Assembly (NCBI GenBank): GCA_902478785.1
Contig: CABSMJ010000004.1
Span: 1-64,000, forward strand
Reading direction: 5' to 3'
DNA: 64,000 nucleotides
Source: an uncultured Oscillospiraceae bacterium
GTDB taxonomy: Bacteria; Bacillota; Clostridia; Oscillospirales; Oscillospiraceae
Made by a program: the position numbers and the translations under genes. How positions within the stretch are numbered: position 1 is the stretch's first letter; every line of letters starts with the position of its first letter. Below are positions 16,257-27,149 of this stretch, piece after piece. Under the pieces are notes generated by a model. The model did no database searches and was not told the DNA's origin. It worked only from the letters and a program-made list of their open reading frames with translations.

Positions 16257-18008
16257 TCAATTCACCCGGCCAAAGCCCGCGCTTTCCACCACCGCCTGTC
16301 CCGCCTGGGTGAGCATGAACTCCGCCAGGCGCCGGGCGGGGGAGTCCTGGGGCTCGTCGGACCGGAGTACCAGATAGTTGTAGTCCGCCAGGGGATAGGT
16401 GCCGTCGGCGATGGTCTCGTCAGAGGGTGTCACCCCGTCCACCGCCAGGAGCTTGATCTGGTTGTCCGTCACGTCTCCCATCATCGTAGAGGCGGTCAGG
16501 TAGTAGTAATAGACGCTGTACCCCAGGGCGTAGGCCGGCGGGTCGGTTTTCAGGGCGGCGGCCACGTCGGTGAGGGCGCTGCTCATGGCCTGGGACACGT
16601 TGCCCTGGAGGATGTCCGGGTGAAGGGAGAGGGCGCCGCCATCCAGGAAATAGCGCTCCATCAGCGAGTGGGAGCCGCTGTCGATATTCCGGCAGTAGGG
16701 CAGGAGAGCAGCGTCGGGGCCCCCCACGTCCTTCCAGTTTTGGTAGGCATTGCGGACATAGATGTCCTGGATCTGCTGCCGGGTCAGACCCTCCGCAGAG
16801 TTTTCCACATTGGTGAAAAACACCATGGCGTCCCGGGCAATGGGCACATACTCCAGCGTCACGCCACGGGCCTTGGCCCGCTCGGTCTGCTCGCTGGAGG
16901 CCTTGGCGGCGGCAAAGAGCACGTCCACCTTGCCGTCGATGAGGTTTTCATAGGAGTCATAGCTGGTGGAGTGGGCGGCGGGGAGCTGGGGATGCTGGGT
17001 ATAGTTCTCGAAGAGGGACCCATAGAGGGCGGTGGTGAAGGGATAGGTGGAGGTGGAGCCGTCGATGACGGGCATGGCCTCGTCAAAGCCCCATTCCACC
17101 GCTGTCTGGGAGGGATACCAGGGCAGGCGGCGCATGGCCCAGTCCAGCAGCTCACAGCCCTCCTCCCGGGTCATGGGATGGTCAGGCTGGGCATAGTAGC
17201 GCTGGATGGGCAGCTCATCCCCGGTAAAGGCCTCCTCCGGCAGCTCCTCAGGGGTCCGGGGCACCAGACCGCGGGCGTCCAGGCTCAGATAGGCCTCCAC
17301 GGCCCAGGCGGGGATGTCCTCTGCGTCCACAAAGTCCAGGTCCCCGGTGGCTTTTTTCGTCCAGCCCAAAAGGGAGAAGGCGTCATAGAGGGCGGCGGTG
17401 AACTCCGCCCGGGTGATGGCCTCGTCGGGGCGGAAGGCAGAGGCGCTTGGCAGCAGTCCCGCCTGGTAGAGGGCGTTCACCGCCCCGGCGCACCAGCTGT
17501 CGGCGGGCACATCGGAAAATACGGTTTCCCCCTCCGGCTGGGGCAGGGCCAGCAGCCGGGCAAAGAGCACCGCCGCCTGGCCCCGGGTCAGGGGCGCCTT
17601 GGGGGCGAAGTTCCCGGCGGCGTCTCCCCGCAGGATGCCCCGGAGATAGAGGGTGTTGGCGCACATGGCCTCGGCGCCCCGGGGGAAGTCGGTCCAGGCA
17701 AAGCGCTCCCCCTGGACCACCTCCAGAGGCCGCTCCGCGTCCTCGGCCGGGACGGTGGCAAAGAGGCCGCCGTCCCAATAGTCGCTGACCAGGGACACCG
17801 GCTCCCCGGTGTCGCCGTAGCGCAGGCACAGGTACCGATACTCGGACCAGGACAGGTCCTCCCCTGCCGCATAGGGCACCCGGAGGGTCACATACCGCCC
17901 GTCCCCCTCGCTGCGCCGCCAGGTGTCCTGGCTCTCGGCGGCGCCGGCGGGGATCAGGAGAAGCAGCGTCAGCACCAGGGACAAGGTGAGGCTCAGCAGT
18001 CGCTTCAT
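16257..18008 (-). CDS. SLH-domain protein with PstS-like substrate-binding domain
   Basis: Secreted 583-residue protein. The signal peptide (1-24) runs MKRLLSLTLSLVLTLLLLIP to AGAAES. A unique N-terminal region is followed by S-layer-homology-like repeats (about 140-300) with typical TRGQAAVLFARL and TRAEFTAALYDAF helices. The C-terminal half (about 325-583) resembles phosphate-type ABC binding proteins: GSTSTYPFT at its start, ENLIDGKVDVLFAAA, then RNIDSGSH. It may bind a ligand at the cell wall. There is no adjacent pst transporter. The ATG at 18008 is chosen because the signal peptide begins there. Confidence 0.8.
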   Translation of the reverse strand: MKRLLSLTLSLVLTLLLLIPAGAAESQDTWRRSEGDGRYVTLRVPYAAGEDLSWSEYRYLCLRYGDTGEPVSLVSDYWDGGLFATVPAEDAERPLEVVQGERFAWTDFPRGAEAMCANTLYLRGILRGDAAGNFAPKAPLTRGQAAVLFARLLALPQPEGETVFSDVPADSWCAGAVNALYQAGLLPSASAFRPDEAITRAEFTAALYDAFSLLGWTKKATGDLDFVDAEDIPAWAVEAYLSLDARGLVPRTPEELPEEAFTGDELPIQRYYAQPDHPMTREEGCELLDWAMRRLPWYPSQTAVEWGFDEAMPVIDGSTSTYPFTTALYGSLFENYTQHPQLPAAHSTSYDSYENLIDGKVDVLFAAAKASSEQTERAKARGVTLEYVPIARDAMVFFTNVENSAEGLTRQQIQDIYVRNAYQNWKDVGGPDAALLPYCRNIDSGSHSLMERYFLDGGALSLHPDILQGNVSQAMSSALTDVAAALKTDPPAYALGYSVYYYYLTASTMMGDVTDNQIKLLAVDGVTPSDETIADGTYPLADYNYLVLRSDEPQDSPARRLAEFMLTQAGQAVVESAGFGRVN

Positions 18009-18096
18009 AAAAAGACCCCCTTTCTGCTTCCAGCATAGCAGAAAGGGGGTCTGTGCGCAAGCGAAGGATAGATGTTTTTCTTGCAGGGAAACGCTT

Positions 18097-19240
18097 TCAG
18101 GCGAAGTAGTCCTCGATCTCCTGCCGGGTGGCCTGGACGGAGCCCTGGGCAAAGCCCTTCTTGCCGCCGCCCCGGCCGTGGAGGGCGGCGTTGAGGGCCC
18201 TCACCAGCTCCTTCACGTCGCCGCCCCGGTGGTCCACCATGGCGTAGTTCCAGTGCTCGCCCTCGCCGGCAAAGACCCAGCATCGGCCGCCGCAGCTGCC
18301 CGCCACCGTGTCCGCCAGACGGCGCACGGCGTCAGAGCCCATGGGGGCCTCCAGCAGGGTCACGTCCCCCTTGTCCCGGTACTCCTCCGCCTTGGCGGCG
18401 AACACCGTCCGCTCCAGAGCGGCGCACCGGTCCTTTGTGGCCGTCAGCTCCGCCTCCAGCCGCTCCACGGCGGCGGCGGTCTCCGTGGCCTTGGCGCTGA
18501 GCCGCTGGCCCACCTGGCGGTTCTGGTCCCAGGTCTGGGAGAGATAGGTGAGGGCCCGGCGGCCGCTGAGGATCTCCAGCCGCACGCCCTGGCGGAACTT
18601 CTGGCAGGAGAGGATTTTCAGAAGCCCCACCTGGCCGGAGGAGGAGACGTGGGTGCCGCAGCAGGCGCAGCAGTCCGCCCCGGGGAAGGAGACGATGCGC
18701 CTGACCCGTCAGCTCCTTTTTGGAGCGGTAGTCCAGAGCCTCCAATTCTTCCGGAGAGGGGAAGGAGATGGCAATGGGATGGTCCTGCCAGATATAGCGG
18801 TTGGCGGCAGCCTCCAGCTCCGCCACGTCCTCCTCGGTGAGGGCGGCGTTGAAGTCGATGGTCACCGTGTCGGCCCCCAGATGGAAGCCCACGTTGTCGC
18901 AGTGGTGGGCGGAGCAGATGAGACCGCTGAGGATGTGCTCTCCGGAGTGCTGCTGCATGTGGTCAAAGCGCCGGTCCCAGTCGATGGCGCCCTCCACCGT
19001 GTCGCCGACGGTCAGGGGCCGATCGCAGGTGTGGGTGATGACGCCGTCCTTTTCGTGAACGTCGGTGACGGCGGCGCCGCTCAGGGTGCCGTGGTCCGCC
19101 GGCTGGCCGCCCCCTTCGGGGTAGAAGGCCGTGCGGTCCAAGGTCACCAAGTAGCCGCCCTTGCCCGCCTCACAGCCCAGGACCGTGGCGGTGAAGGTGG
19201 TTTCATAGGGGTCGGCGTAATAGAGCTTTTCCGTTTCCAT
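18097..19240 (-). pseudogene. Alanyl-tRNA editing protein AlaX, frameshifted
   Basis: AlaX-type enzymes hydrolyse mischarged Ser-tRNA-Ala or Gly-tRNA-Ala. The 5' part (19240 to about 18700) gives FYPEGGGQPAD at 39-49 and the zinc motif HSGEH at 98-102. At about 18695-18706 the frame breaks. The correct continuation lies in another frame: IVSFPGADCCACCGTHVS with the second zinc motif, then a DHHA1-like C-terminal domain ending at 18097. A two-base loss (or one-base gain) after GGTCAGG explains it. The full product would be about 380 residues. It is either a pseudogene, a sequencing error or a recoding site; no slippery heptamer is obvious. Confidence 0.85.
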
Positions 19241-19261
19241 GGGGAAAACTTCCTTTCTGGT

Positions 19262-20158
19262 TTAAGAGATGGACACCACCCACCGCCACACAGGCTCCGC
19301 CAGGAAAAAGCCCAGGGCGGCGGAGCAGACGTTGGCGGTGAGGCCATAGGCAAAGGCCCGCCGGGGCCCGTGAGCGGGGAGCAGGCGGGTGTAGGCCACT
19401 GCCTCCACCAGGGCGATGAGGACCTCCGCCGGGAAAAAGAGGAGGAAGTACAGCCAGCTCACCCCGCTGCCCATGGCGGTGGCGGCGAAAAAGGCAGCCA
19501 GGGCCCCCTGGGTCACCAGGTTCAAAAGGAGGAAGGGCCGCCAGGATTTCTTGAGGGAATACCCAAAGGCCGCCAGTACCACGCCCTCAATGAGGAGGGT
19601 GGGCAGGAAGGTGGCCAGGAACTGCAAAACGTATCCCAGGGCCGCCGGAGGCGCGGAGACGGTGCCCGCCGTGAAGTCCACGGTCACCGAGGACTGAAGC
19701 ACAGAGCGGGTGAGGGTGGGGGAGAGATAGCTCTCGCCGCTTTTGGTCACCAGCAGGATGCGGTAGGTCTCCGGCACGCCCACATAGGAGAAGGTGTGGA
19801 GAGGATTGCCGGCGCGGTCGGTATGTTCCGCCATGAGCTCCCCCCACATGGGGGCGCCGCCGGTGCCCTCCACGGTGCAGGCCCGGTACCCCTCCGGCAC
19901 CGCCGCCAGAAGGGCGTCCAGAAGCCCTTCATCCAAAGCGGCCCGCTCCTCCTCCGAGTAGCTCCAGGAGAGGCCCTCCTTTTCCCCGCCGGTGCCCTCA
20001 CCTTCCTCTAAAAGGTCCAGGTAGTAGGGCTCCTGTGGGGCGTTTTCCACTCGGACGATCAGCTGGGGCTTGGGGCCGGTGTCGGCCCGGACGGGCACGG
20101 TCAAAAGGGCGGTCAGGGCCAGAGTCAGCATACACCAGAGCACAGAGCGCTTTTTCAT
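19262..20158 (-). CDS. Membrane protein of unknown function with signal peptide
   Basis: A 298-residue protein I do not recognise. It has a signal peptide (about 1-25, ending PVRA), an extracellular N-terminal half (26-165) rich in acidic and aromatic residues, then about four or five membrane segments (about 170-295). The ATG at 20158 follows AAAAGGAGGGACC. It is 21 bases upstream of the alaX remnant and probably cotranscribed with it. The topology suggests a sensor or channel-like protein, but no function can be assigned. Confidence 0.75.
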   Translation of the reverse strand: MKKRSVLWCMLTLALTALLTVPVRADTGPKPQLIVRVENAPQEPYYLDLLEEGEGTGGEKEGLSWSYSEEERAALDEGLLDALLAAVPEGYRACTVEGTGGAPMWGELMAEHTDRAGNPLHTFSYVGVPETYRILLVTKSGESYLSPTLTRSVLQSSVTVDFTAGTVSAPPAALGYVLQFLATFLPTLLIEGVVLAAFGYSLKKSWRPFLLLNLVTQGALAAFFAATAMGSGVSWLYFLLFFPAEVLIALVEAVAYTRLLPAHGPRRAFAYGLTANVCSAALGFFLAEPVWRWVVSIS

Positions 20159-20213
20159 AACGGTCCCTCCTTTTGGTTTCTATCCTTCTGGACGAAAAGG
20201 GGAGAGAGATGTG

Positions 20214-21389
20214 TCAGAGAAGCCCCAGGGCCTCCTTCCACAAAAGCACCCGGGTCACGGCCTCATTGATGCGCTCCATGGGGATGGTACCATCCTTTAC
20301 GGCGGCGAGGACCTGGGGGATCTGGACGGCATAGTCCGAGGAGATCAGCAGGTCGTTGCCCGCCAGCACCGCCAGCACTGCGGCGGGGGTGGAGAAGCGG
20401 TCGTCGCTGACCGCGTTCATGGCCAGGTCGTCGGTGATGGCCACGCCGTCAAAGCCCAGCTCCTCTCTCAGCAGCTCGTGGACCGCCGGGGAGAGGGAGG
20501 CGGGAAGCTGGTCGTCCACGGCGGTCATGGTGTTGTGGCTCACCAGGACAGCGGTGGTGGCGCCGCCGGCCTCCATGCCGGCGGAGAAGGGCAGGAAGTC
20601 CTCCAGCAGGAACTGCTCCAGAGGACGCTGGTCCACCGCCGCGCCGGTGTGGGTGTCGGCGTTGGAGCCATAGCCGGGGAAGTGCTTGAGGACGCTGCCG
20701 ATGCCGGCGGACTTCATAGCCTCCACCTGGGCGGCCACAGCCTGGGAGGTGTCGGATGCCGCCAGGCCGCAGGTCCGGTCATACATGAAGTCCTCGGCGT
20801 TGGTGGACACGTCGCACACCGGGGCCAGATTTACATTGATGCCCAGCTCCAGAAGAGCCTGAGACTTTTCCCCGGCGTCCGCCGCCAGGGTCTCCATGCC
20901 GCCCACACTCAGCAGGGCCTGGGGGGAGAGGAAGGGAGTTTCAAAGAGGTTGGGGTTCAGGCTGGCCCGAGTGACGGTGCCGCCCTCCTCGTCGGAGCCG
21001 ATGAGCAGGGGGATGCCGGTGTCGGCCTTGGCGGCGTCCTGATCGGCCTGGATGTTTTGGAGAAAGTCCTCCCGGCTCAGCCAGTGGCCGTCGCTGTACT
21101 GGAAGTCCCGGCCGAAGAGCACATAGCCCCCCAGGTGCCAGGCAGCGGCATCCTCTGCGGAGCCGGTCTCCGGCCGCCGGGCAAAGAACATCTGGCCCAC
21201 CTTTTCATCCACCGTCAGGGTGGCCAGGCGCTCCTGGGCCCGTTCCAGGGCAGTGGGCTCCGCCGAGGACGCAGGGGGTTCCTGGGCGCTCTGGGGAGCG
21301 GAGGAGGGGGCAGAAGTGGCGGTGGGGCCGGCGCCGCAGCCGCACAGAACCAGGGCGCACAGCGCCAGAGCACACAGCTTCTTTTTCAT
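20214..21389 (-). CDS. Glycoside hydrolase family 3 lipoprotein (NagZ-like)
   Basis: Probable beta-N-acetylhexosaminidase of family GH3, acting on cell-wall muropeptides or amino sugars outside the membrane. It has 391 residues. A lipoprotein signal ends in the lipobox LVLCGC (Cys20), followed by a Ser/Ala/Pro linker. The catalytic-domain motifs are LIGSDEEGG and the NagZ-type KHFPGYGSNADTHTG; GFDGVAITDDLAM carries the expected nucleophile Asp. The ATG at 21389 follows AAAGGAG. Confidence 0.88.
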   Translation of the reverse strand: MKKKLCALALCALVLCGCGAGPTATSAPSSAPQSAQEPPASSAEPTALERAQERLATLTVDEKVGQMFFARRPETGSAEDAAAWHLGGYVLFGRDFQYSDGHWLSREDFLQNIQADQDAAKADTGIPLLIGSDEEGGTVTRASLNPNLFETPFLSPQALLSVGGMETLAADAGEKSQALLELGINVNLAPVCDVSTNAEDFMYDRTCGLAASDTSQAVAAQVEAMKSAGIGSVLKHFPGYGSNADTHTGAAVDQRPLEQFLLEDFLPFSAGMEAGGATTAVLVSHNTMTAVDDQLPASLSPAVHELLREELGFDGVAITDDLAMNAVSDDRFSTPAAVLAVLAGNDLLISSDYAVQIPQVLAAVKDGTIPMERINEAVTRVLLWKEALGLL

Positions 21390-21452
21390 GCAGGGTCTCC
21401 TTTCCAAGGTCAAAAAACGGGGGACGGCGGAGGGCGCCGTCCCCCGCCGGAT

Positions 21453-22313
21453 TCAGCAGAAGGTGGTGGTGAGGGTGCCGATGCCCTCGATGGTGACGTC
21501 CACCCGGTCGCCGGGCTTGAGCCACTGCTTCTTGTCGGCGCTCCAGCCGTGCATGACGCCCTGGGGAGTGCCGGTGAAGATCACGTCGCCGGGCTCCAGG
21601 GTGAAGTGGCGGGAGAGGTCGGCGATGAGCTCCGGCACGGAGAAGATCAGGTCGGAGGTGCGGGAGTTCTGCCGCAGCTCGCCGTTGACGGTGCTGGAGA
21701 TGGCCAGGTCCGAGGGGTCGAGACTGTCGGCGGTGACCACGCAGGGGCCCAAGGGGGCAAAGCCGTCGAAGGTCTTGCTCAGCAGCCACTGGTTGCCCCG
21801 GGCGAATTGCAGGTCCCGGGTGGACAGGTCGTTGCCGCAGGTGTAGCCGAAGACGTAGTCCATGGCGTCCTCGGCGCTGACGTTGCGGGCGGGGCGGCCG
21901 ATGATCACCACCAGCTCCGCCTCGTAGTCATACTCCCGATAGGCCGGGTCCAGACGGACGGTGTCCCGGTGGGCGGAGAGGGCGTTGGAGAACTTGCAGA
22001 AGGGCACCGGCCGCTCGGGCAGGTCCAATCCGCACTCCATGGCGTGCTGGCGGTAGTTCAGGCCGATACAGAGGATGCGCTCCATGCCGGTGACAGCAGG
22101 GGCGGCGGGGGGATTTTGGACGAAGTTGACAGCGCCGTCCGTAAGCTTTTCCAGCACCTCCAGGGCCACATTGCCGTGGCGGATAGCCTGGATCATGGTC
22201 TGGGGGACCCGCAGGCCCCGGCGGGCGCCTTCCACGGCGGCGTCGATGATGCCGTTTTCCGTCTCGATGCCCAGAGCTACCTTGCTGTTTTTCAGGAATT
22301 GAACCAGTTTCAT
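21453..22313 (-). CDS. Fumarylacetoacetate hydrolase family protein
   Basis: Metal-dependent enzyme of the FAH superfamily, which cleaves or hydrates 2-oxo acid compounds or decarboxylates oxaloacetate. It has 286 residues with the family signatures CIGLNYRQHAMECG, YDYEAELVVIIGR and the ending region FTGTPQGVMHGW. The ATG at 22313 has GAGGTGAT upstream. It stands alone between a GH3 gene and aspS, so the substrate cannot be inferred from context. Confidence 0.88.
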   Translation of the reverse strand: MKLVQFLKNSKVALGIETENGIIDAAVEGARRGLRVPQTMIQAIRHGNVALEVLEKLTDGAVNFVQNPPAAPAVTGMERILCIGLNYRQHAMECGLDLPERPVPFCKFSNALSAHRDTVRLDPAYREYDYEAELVVIIGRPARNVSAEDAMDYVFGYTCGNDLSTRDLQFARGNQWLLSKTFDGFAPLGPCVVTADSLDPSDLAISSTVNGELRQNSRTSDLIFSVPELIADLSRHFTLEPGDVIFTGTPQGVMHGWSADKKQWLKPGDRVDVTIEGIGTLTTTFC

Positions 22314-22833
22314 GAAAATCACCTCATGGAGTTGGATTTTTGCCGCCCGGAGGCGGCTGTGGAAACAAGTGAAGCGCTGCCAGTGGCAGAAAAAGCGAGC
22401 TTGTTTCGAGGATGCGGCGCGATTGGCGGGCATGAAGTGCCCGGGAATCGCAATGCCGCGACGGTGTATGGGTGCGAAGCGCCCAGCAGGCGGGAGGGTT
22501 GCTTTTGGGCGCAGAGGAATGCGTCTTTGGGGGAAAGCGGCGAAGCGCTGCCAGTGGCAGAAAAAGCGAGCTTGTTTCGAGGATGCGGCGCGATTGGCGG
22601 GCATGAAGTGCCTGGGAATCGCAATGCCGCGACGGTGTAAGCATTCCTGGCACCGAACCGGTGCCTTCCCTGCACCGAAGAACTCAGCACAGCTGCCGGG
22701 CAATGCTGCTGCACCTTCTCCTACTTGGAAGGTCCTGTCTGCCGGGAGAGGCGGCTCCTCGTTCAAGGAGCCGCCCCCAAAAAGTGCGGGGAAGCGGGGA
22801 AAACGAATCTGCGGCGGGGAAGAGGAGTTCTGC
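22314..22833. other. FAH-aspS intergenic region with structured repeats
   Basis: 520 bases without a credible gene. It contains two direct copies of the structured module also found next to oriC, the GGCACCG/CGGTGCC hairpin (about 22650-22668), and GC-rich remainder. Frames read through the repeats lack ribosome-binding sites. Confidence 0.75.
22363..22639. repeat. Structured intergenic repeat modules, aspS-side copies
   Basis: Two 98-bp direct copies, 22371-22468 and 22542-22639 (171 bp apart), differ at about one position. Both have the inner stem CTGCC-AGT-GGCAG and the nested hairpin GCGATT...GGGCA/TGCC(C/T)...AATCGC. Copy 1 also has the outer arms GAAACAAG/CTTGTTTC. Copy 2 lacks the left outer arm. 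Related copies lie at 4157-4420. Confidence 0.9.
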
Positions 22834-24627
<1,794 letters not shown>

Positions 24628-24674
24628 TCAACACTCCTATTTGTATATTGTATAGTGTATTTTCCTATTTGTAA

Positions 24675-26333
24675 TCAAACCACAGGGAATTCCAGGGCCT
24701 CACACCGGGCGCAGCAGGCCACATCGTTCCAACTGCCCCAGGCTTGGGAGAAGGAAACGGAGGCCGTCTCGGCCCACTGGGAGAGCTGACCCGCCGCCAG
24801 GGCCTGGCCCAGATAGTCCATGGTGTCCTCGTCGGCGGCGGGGTCCACCTTGTAAAAGACCAGGTAGGTGCCGTTTTCCTCCAGCACGGGGCTGATCTGT
24901 CCCGGAGTCAGGCTGTCCAGGGCGGACCAGGTGGCGGAGGCAAAGTCATAACGGCTCAGAAGCCCCACGGAGGAGTTGTTGTCGGCGTATTTCTCCACCA
25001 GGTAGGAGAAGTACTCCTGGTCCCCGGGGTGGTTGGCAGCGGCCTGGCGCATGGTCTCCGCCCGGGTCTTGGCCGCCAGGCTCTGGGTGCTGTCGAACAC
25101 CGCCAGGATGCCGCAGGTCAGGTCGTTTTCCCGCAGCACGGCATTTGCCTGGGCGGCGGTGGGGATGCACTGGGCGGAGAGGTTGGTGCGCAGGGCCTCA
25201 AAGAGGGCCAGCTCCCGGTTGAGCCAGGCGGAGCGGCCGCCCTGGGCCACCTCACTGGAGGCGATAGTCTGCTTCTGGAAGTAGTCGGGGGTGTAGCCCT
25301 GGGCCTTGGCGTGGCTGGAGAGCACCGCCAGCTCCGCCGCTGCCTCCAGGGTGTCGGCCCACACCTTCTGGGCGGGGCTCAGGCCGTCGCTGCCCGCCTG
25401 GTCCCAGGCCACGGCGCTGTCCGTGCCGGTCAGGTCGATGTCATAGGTGTAGTAGAGATACTCAAAGTAGCTCATGCCCCAGTCCTGGGCTGCGTACTCC
25501 TTCCAGTAGGCGGCGTACTGGGGATAGGCCTGGTCGCCGTGCTCCTCCACATACTGGGCGGTGGTCTGCAGCAGCAGGTCCGCCAGAAGCTCGGAGCGGA
25601 CGGCGTAGCCGTCCACGGTTTCCACCACGGTCTCCCCGGGGACCCCCAGCACCACCTGACCCAGGTCAAAGGGGGTCAGGGTGAAGGTCCGGCGCAGGCT
25701 GGGGTCGATGACCCGGGCCAGGATGGCGGCGGTCTCTCCCCGGGTGACGGTCTCGCCGCCCCGGAAGATGCCGTAGCGGTCCGTGCCGGTGAGGATGCCC
25801 GCCTCATAGAGGGCCTGGACTTCATAGTCCTGGCTGTCGGGCACCGCGGAGATGGTGTTGATGGGCATCAGGGTGTCCGGCAGGGGGGCCAGGACGGCGT
25901 AGAGCAGCTCCGCCAGGTCCGCCCGGGTGCAGAGATCCTCGGGGGAATAGACGAACCAGGGGAGGGAAAAGACCTCGGTGTCCTCGTCCAGCAGGTACTG
26001 CTGGGCGGAGAGGTACCAGGGGGAGGAGGGGGCAAAGGTGCCGTCGCCTCCCGTCAAAAGGCTGTGGAGCCGGGCGGCCAGGACCACCGCCGCCTGGCAG
26101 CTCAAAGTCTCGTTGGGCTGGAATGCGGTGGAGGAGGTGCCCTCCATGAGCCCGGCTTCATACACGGCGCTGACATAGGGCTCGTACCAGCTGCCCTTTA
26201 CGTCGGCAAAGCCGCCATAGGACCGGAGAGAGGGCAGCAGCCGGCCGCTCTCCGCTGCGGCAGCGGGCAGACACAGGGCGGCTGTCAGAGCCAGGGCCAG
26301 CAGGGCCGCTCCGGCCCGGGAACGAAGTTTCAT
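24675..26333 (-). CDS. SLH-domain protein with parvulin-like C-terminal region
   Basis: Secreted 552-residue protein with a signal peptide (1-27). Three S-layer-homology repeats follow (about 38-210; YGGFADVKGSWYEPYVSAVY starts the first, TRGETAAILARV closes the third). The C-terminal half resembles SurA/PrsA-type foldases: a long helical region with paired tyrosines, then a segment (about 435-505) with GLLSRYDF and LTPGQISPVLEENGTYLVFY, as in parvulin prolyl isomerases. It may be a wall-anchored foldase; activity is inference. The ATG at 26333 follows AAAGGAG. Confidence 0.75.
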   Translation of the reverse strand: MKLRSRAGAALLALALTAALCLPAAAAESGRLLPSLRSYGGFADVKGSWYEPYVSAVYEAGLMEGTSSTAFQPNETLSCQAAVVLAARLHSLLTGGDGTFAPSSPWYLSAQQYLLDEDTEVFSLPWFVYSPEDLCTRADLAELLYAVLAPLPDTLMPINTISAVPDSQDYEVQALYEAGILTGTDRYGIFRGGETVTRGETAAILARVIDPSLRRTFTLTPFDLGQVVLGVPGETVVETVDGYAVRSELLADLLLQTTAQYVEEHGDQAYPQYAAYWKEYAAQDWGMSYFEYLYYTYDIDLTGTDSAVAWDQAGSDGLSPAQKVWADTLEAAAELAVLSSHAKAQGYTPDYFQKQTIASSEVAQGGRSAWLNRELALFEALRTNLSAQCIPTAAQANAVLRENDLTCGILAVFDSTQSLAAKTRAETMRQAAANHPGDQEYFSYLVEKYADNNSSVGLLSRYDFASATWSALDSLTPGQISPVLEENGTYLVFYKVDPAADEDTMDYLGQALAAGQLSQWAETASVSFSQAWGSWNDVACCARCEALEFPVV

Positions 26334-26426
26334 AGGAGTTCTCCTTTCCGCCGCCCTTTTTAGGCGGCACGAGAGAGCGAAAGGTCCGTTGTCCGCCGCC
26401 CCAAAACGGCGGCGGGGAGGGAGAGG

Positions 26427-26960
26427 TCAGGTCACCACATAGTGGATGACATCCGCCAGGAAGAGAACGGCCAGCACGTCGCTGATGGCCGAGAGCACCC
26501 GGGGCGGCATCTGGTCCGTCAGCTTTTCAAAGAGGGGCTGGAGCACATAGAGGAACACCATGCCCCCCACGCCGAACCGCAGGCTGGGGTTCAGGGCCAC
26601 CCGGCCCTGGAAATTGAAGGCGAAGCGGCGGTAGTCCCACAGCCAGCTGCCGGTGGTCCACTCCATCACATAGCTGCCGATGAGCTCCAGCACCGTGGTC
26701 AGCACCACGATGCCCAGGAACACCAGCACCGGTGTAATGGACACGGGGCCAAGATAAATGCGTTTGCGCTGGAGCCCCCGAAGGGAGAACACCAGAATCA
26801 GGGCGCCCACGCCGTAGATGATGCAGTAGGGCCCCAGCAGCACGCCCCGGTCGGAGTAGCCCCAGCGGTAGACCACTACCTCCAAAAACACCTCATACAC
26901 CCACCCCAAAAAGGAGTAGAGGAGGAAGTAGAGGAACCAGGCCTCCAGTTGTTTTCGCAT
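26427..26960 (-). CDS. CmpB-like putative membrane permease
   Basis: A 177-residue protein with about five membrane segments. It matches the family annotated as putative ABC-transporter type IV (CmpB-like), with the typical N-terminus YFLLYSFLGWVYEVFLE and the RGVLLGPYCIIYGVGAL segment at about 46-62. No ATPase gene is nearby, so a transport role is doubtful. The ATG at 26960 is chosen because AAAGGAG lies six bases upstream; an ATG at 26987 would be longer but lacks such a site. Confidence 0.8.
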   Translation of the reverse strand: MRKQLEAWFLYFLLYSFLGWVYEVFLEVVVYRWGYSDRGVLLGPYCIIYGVGALILVFSLRGLQRKRIYLGPVSITPVLVFLGIVVLTTVLELIGSYVMEWTTGSWLWDYRRFAFNFQGRVALNPSLRFGVGGMVFLYVLQPLFEKLTDQMPPRVLSAISDVLAVLFLADVIHYVVT

Positions 26961-27149
26961 ATCCTTCTCCTTTGCTTGCACGGTCATGGCGCTGCCCCGG
27001 AGGGGGCTCTGCGCCGCTCCCCTCCGCCGCCTTTGGGGGGAGGCGGGCCGGCAGCGGAGGCCGCCGGGCCTGGGAGCAGGGGTGGAGGAACGGAAAAAAC
27101 AGTCCTATTGGTATAATACTTGAATAAAATTACGCATGGGAATCAAAAT

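Noticed and set aside
18097..18630. Separate gene for the C-terminal AlaX fragment
   Set aside because: It begins inside the alaX homology region with no ribosome-binding site; it is the downstream part of one frameshifted gene.
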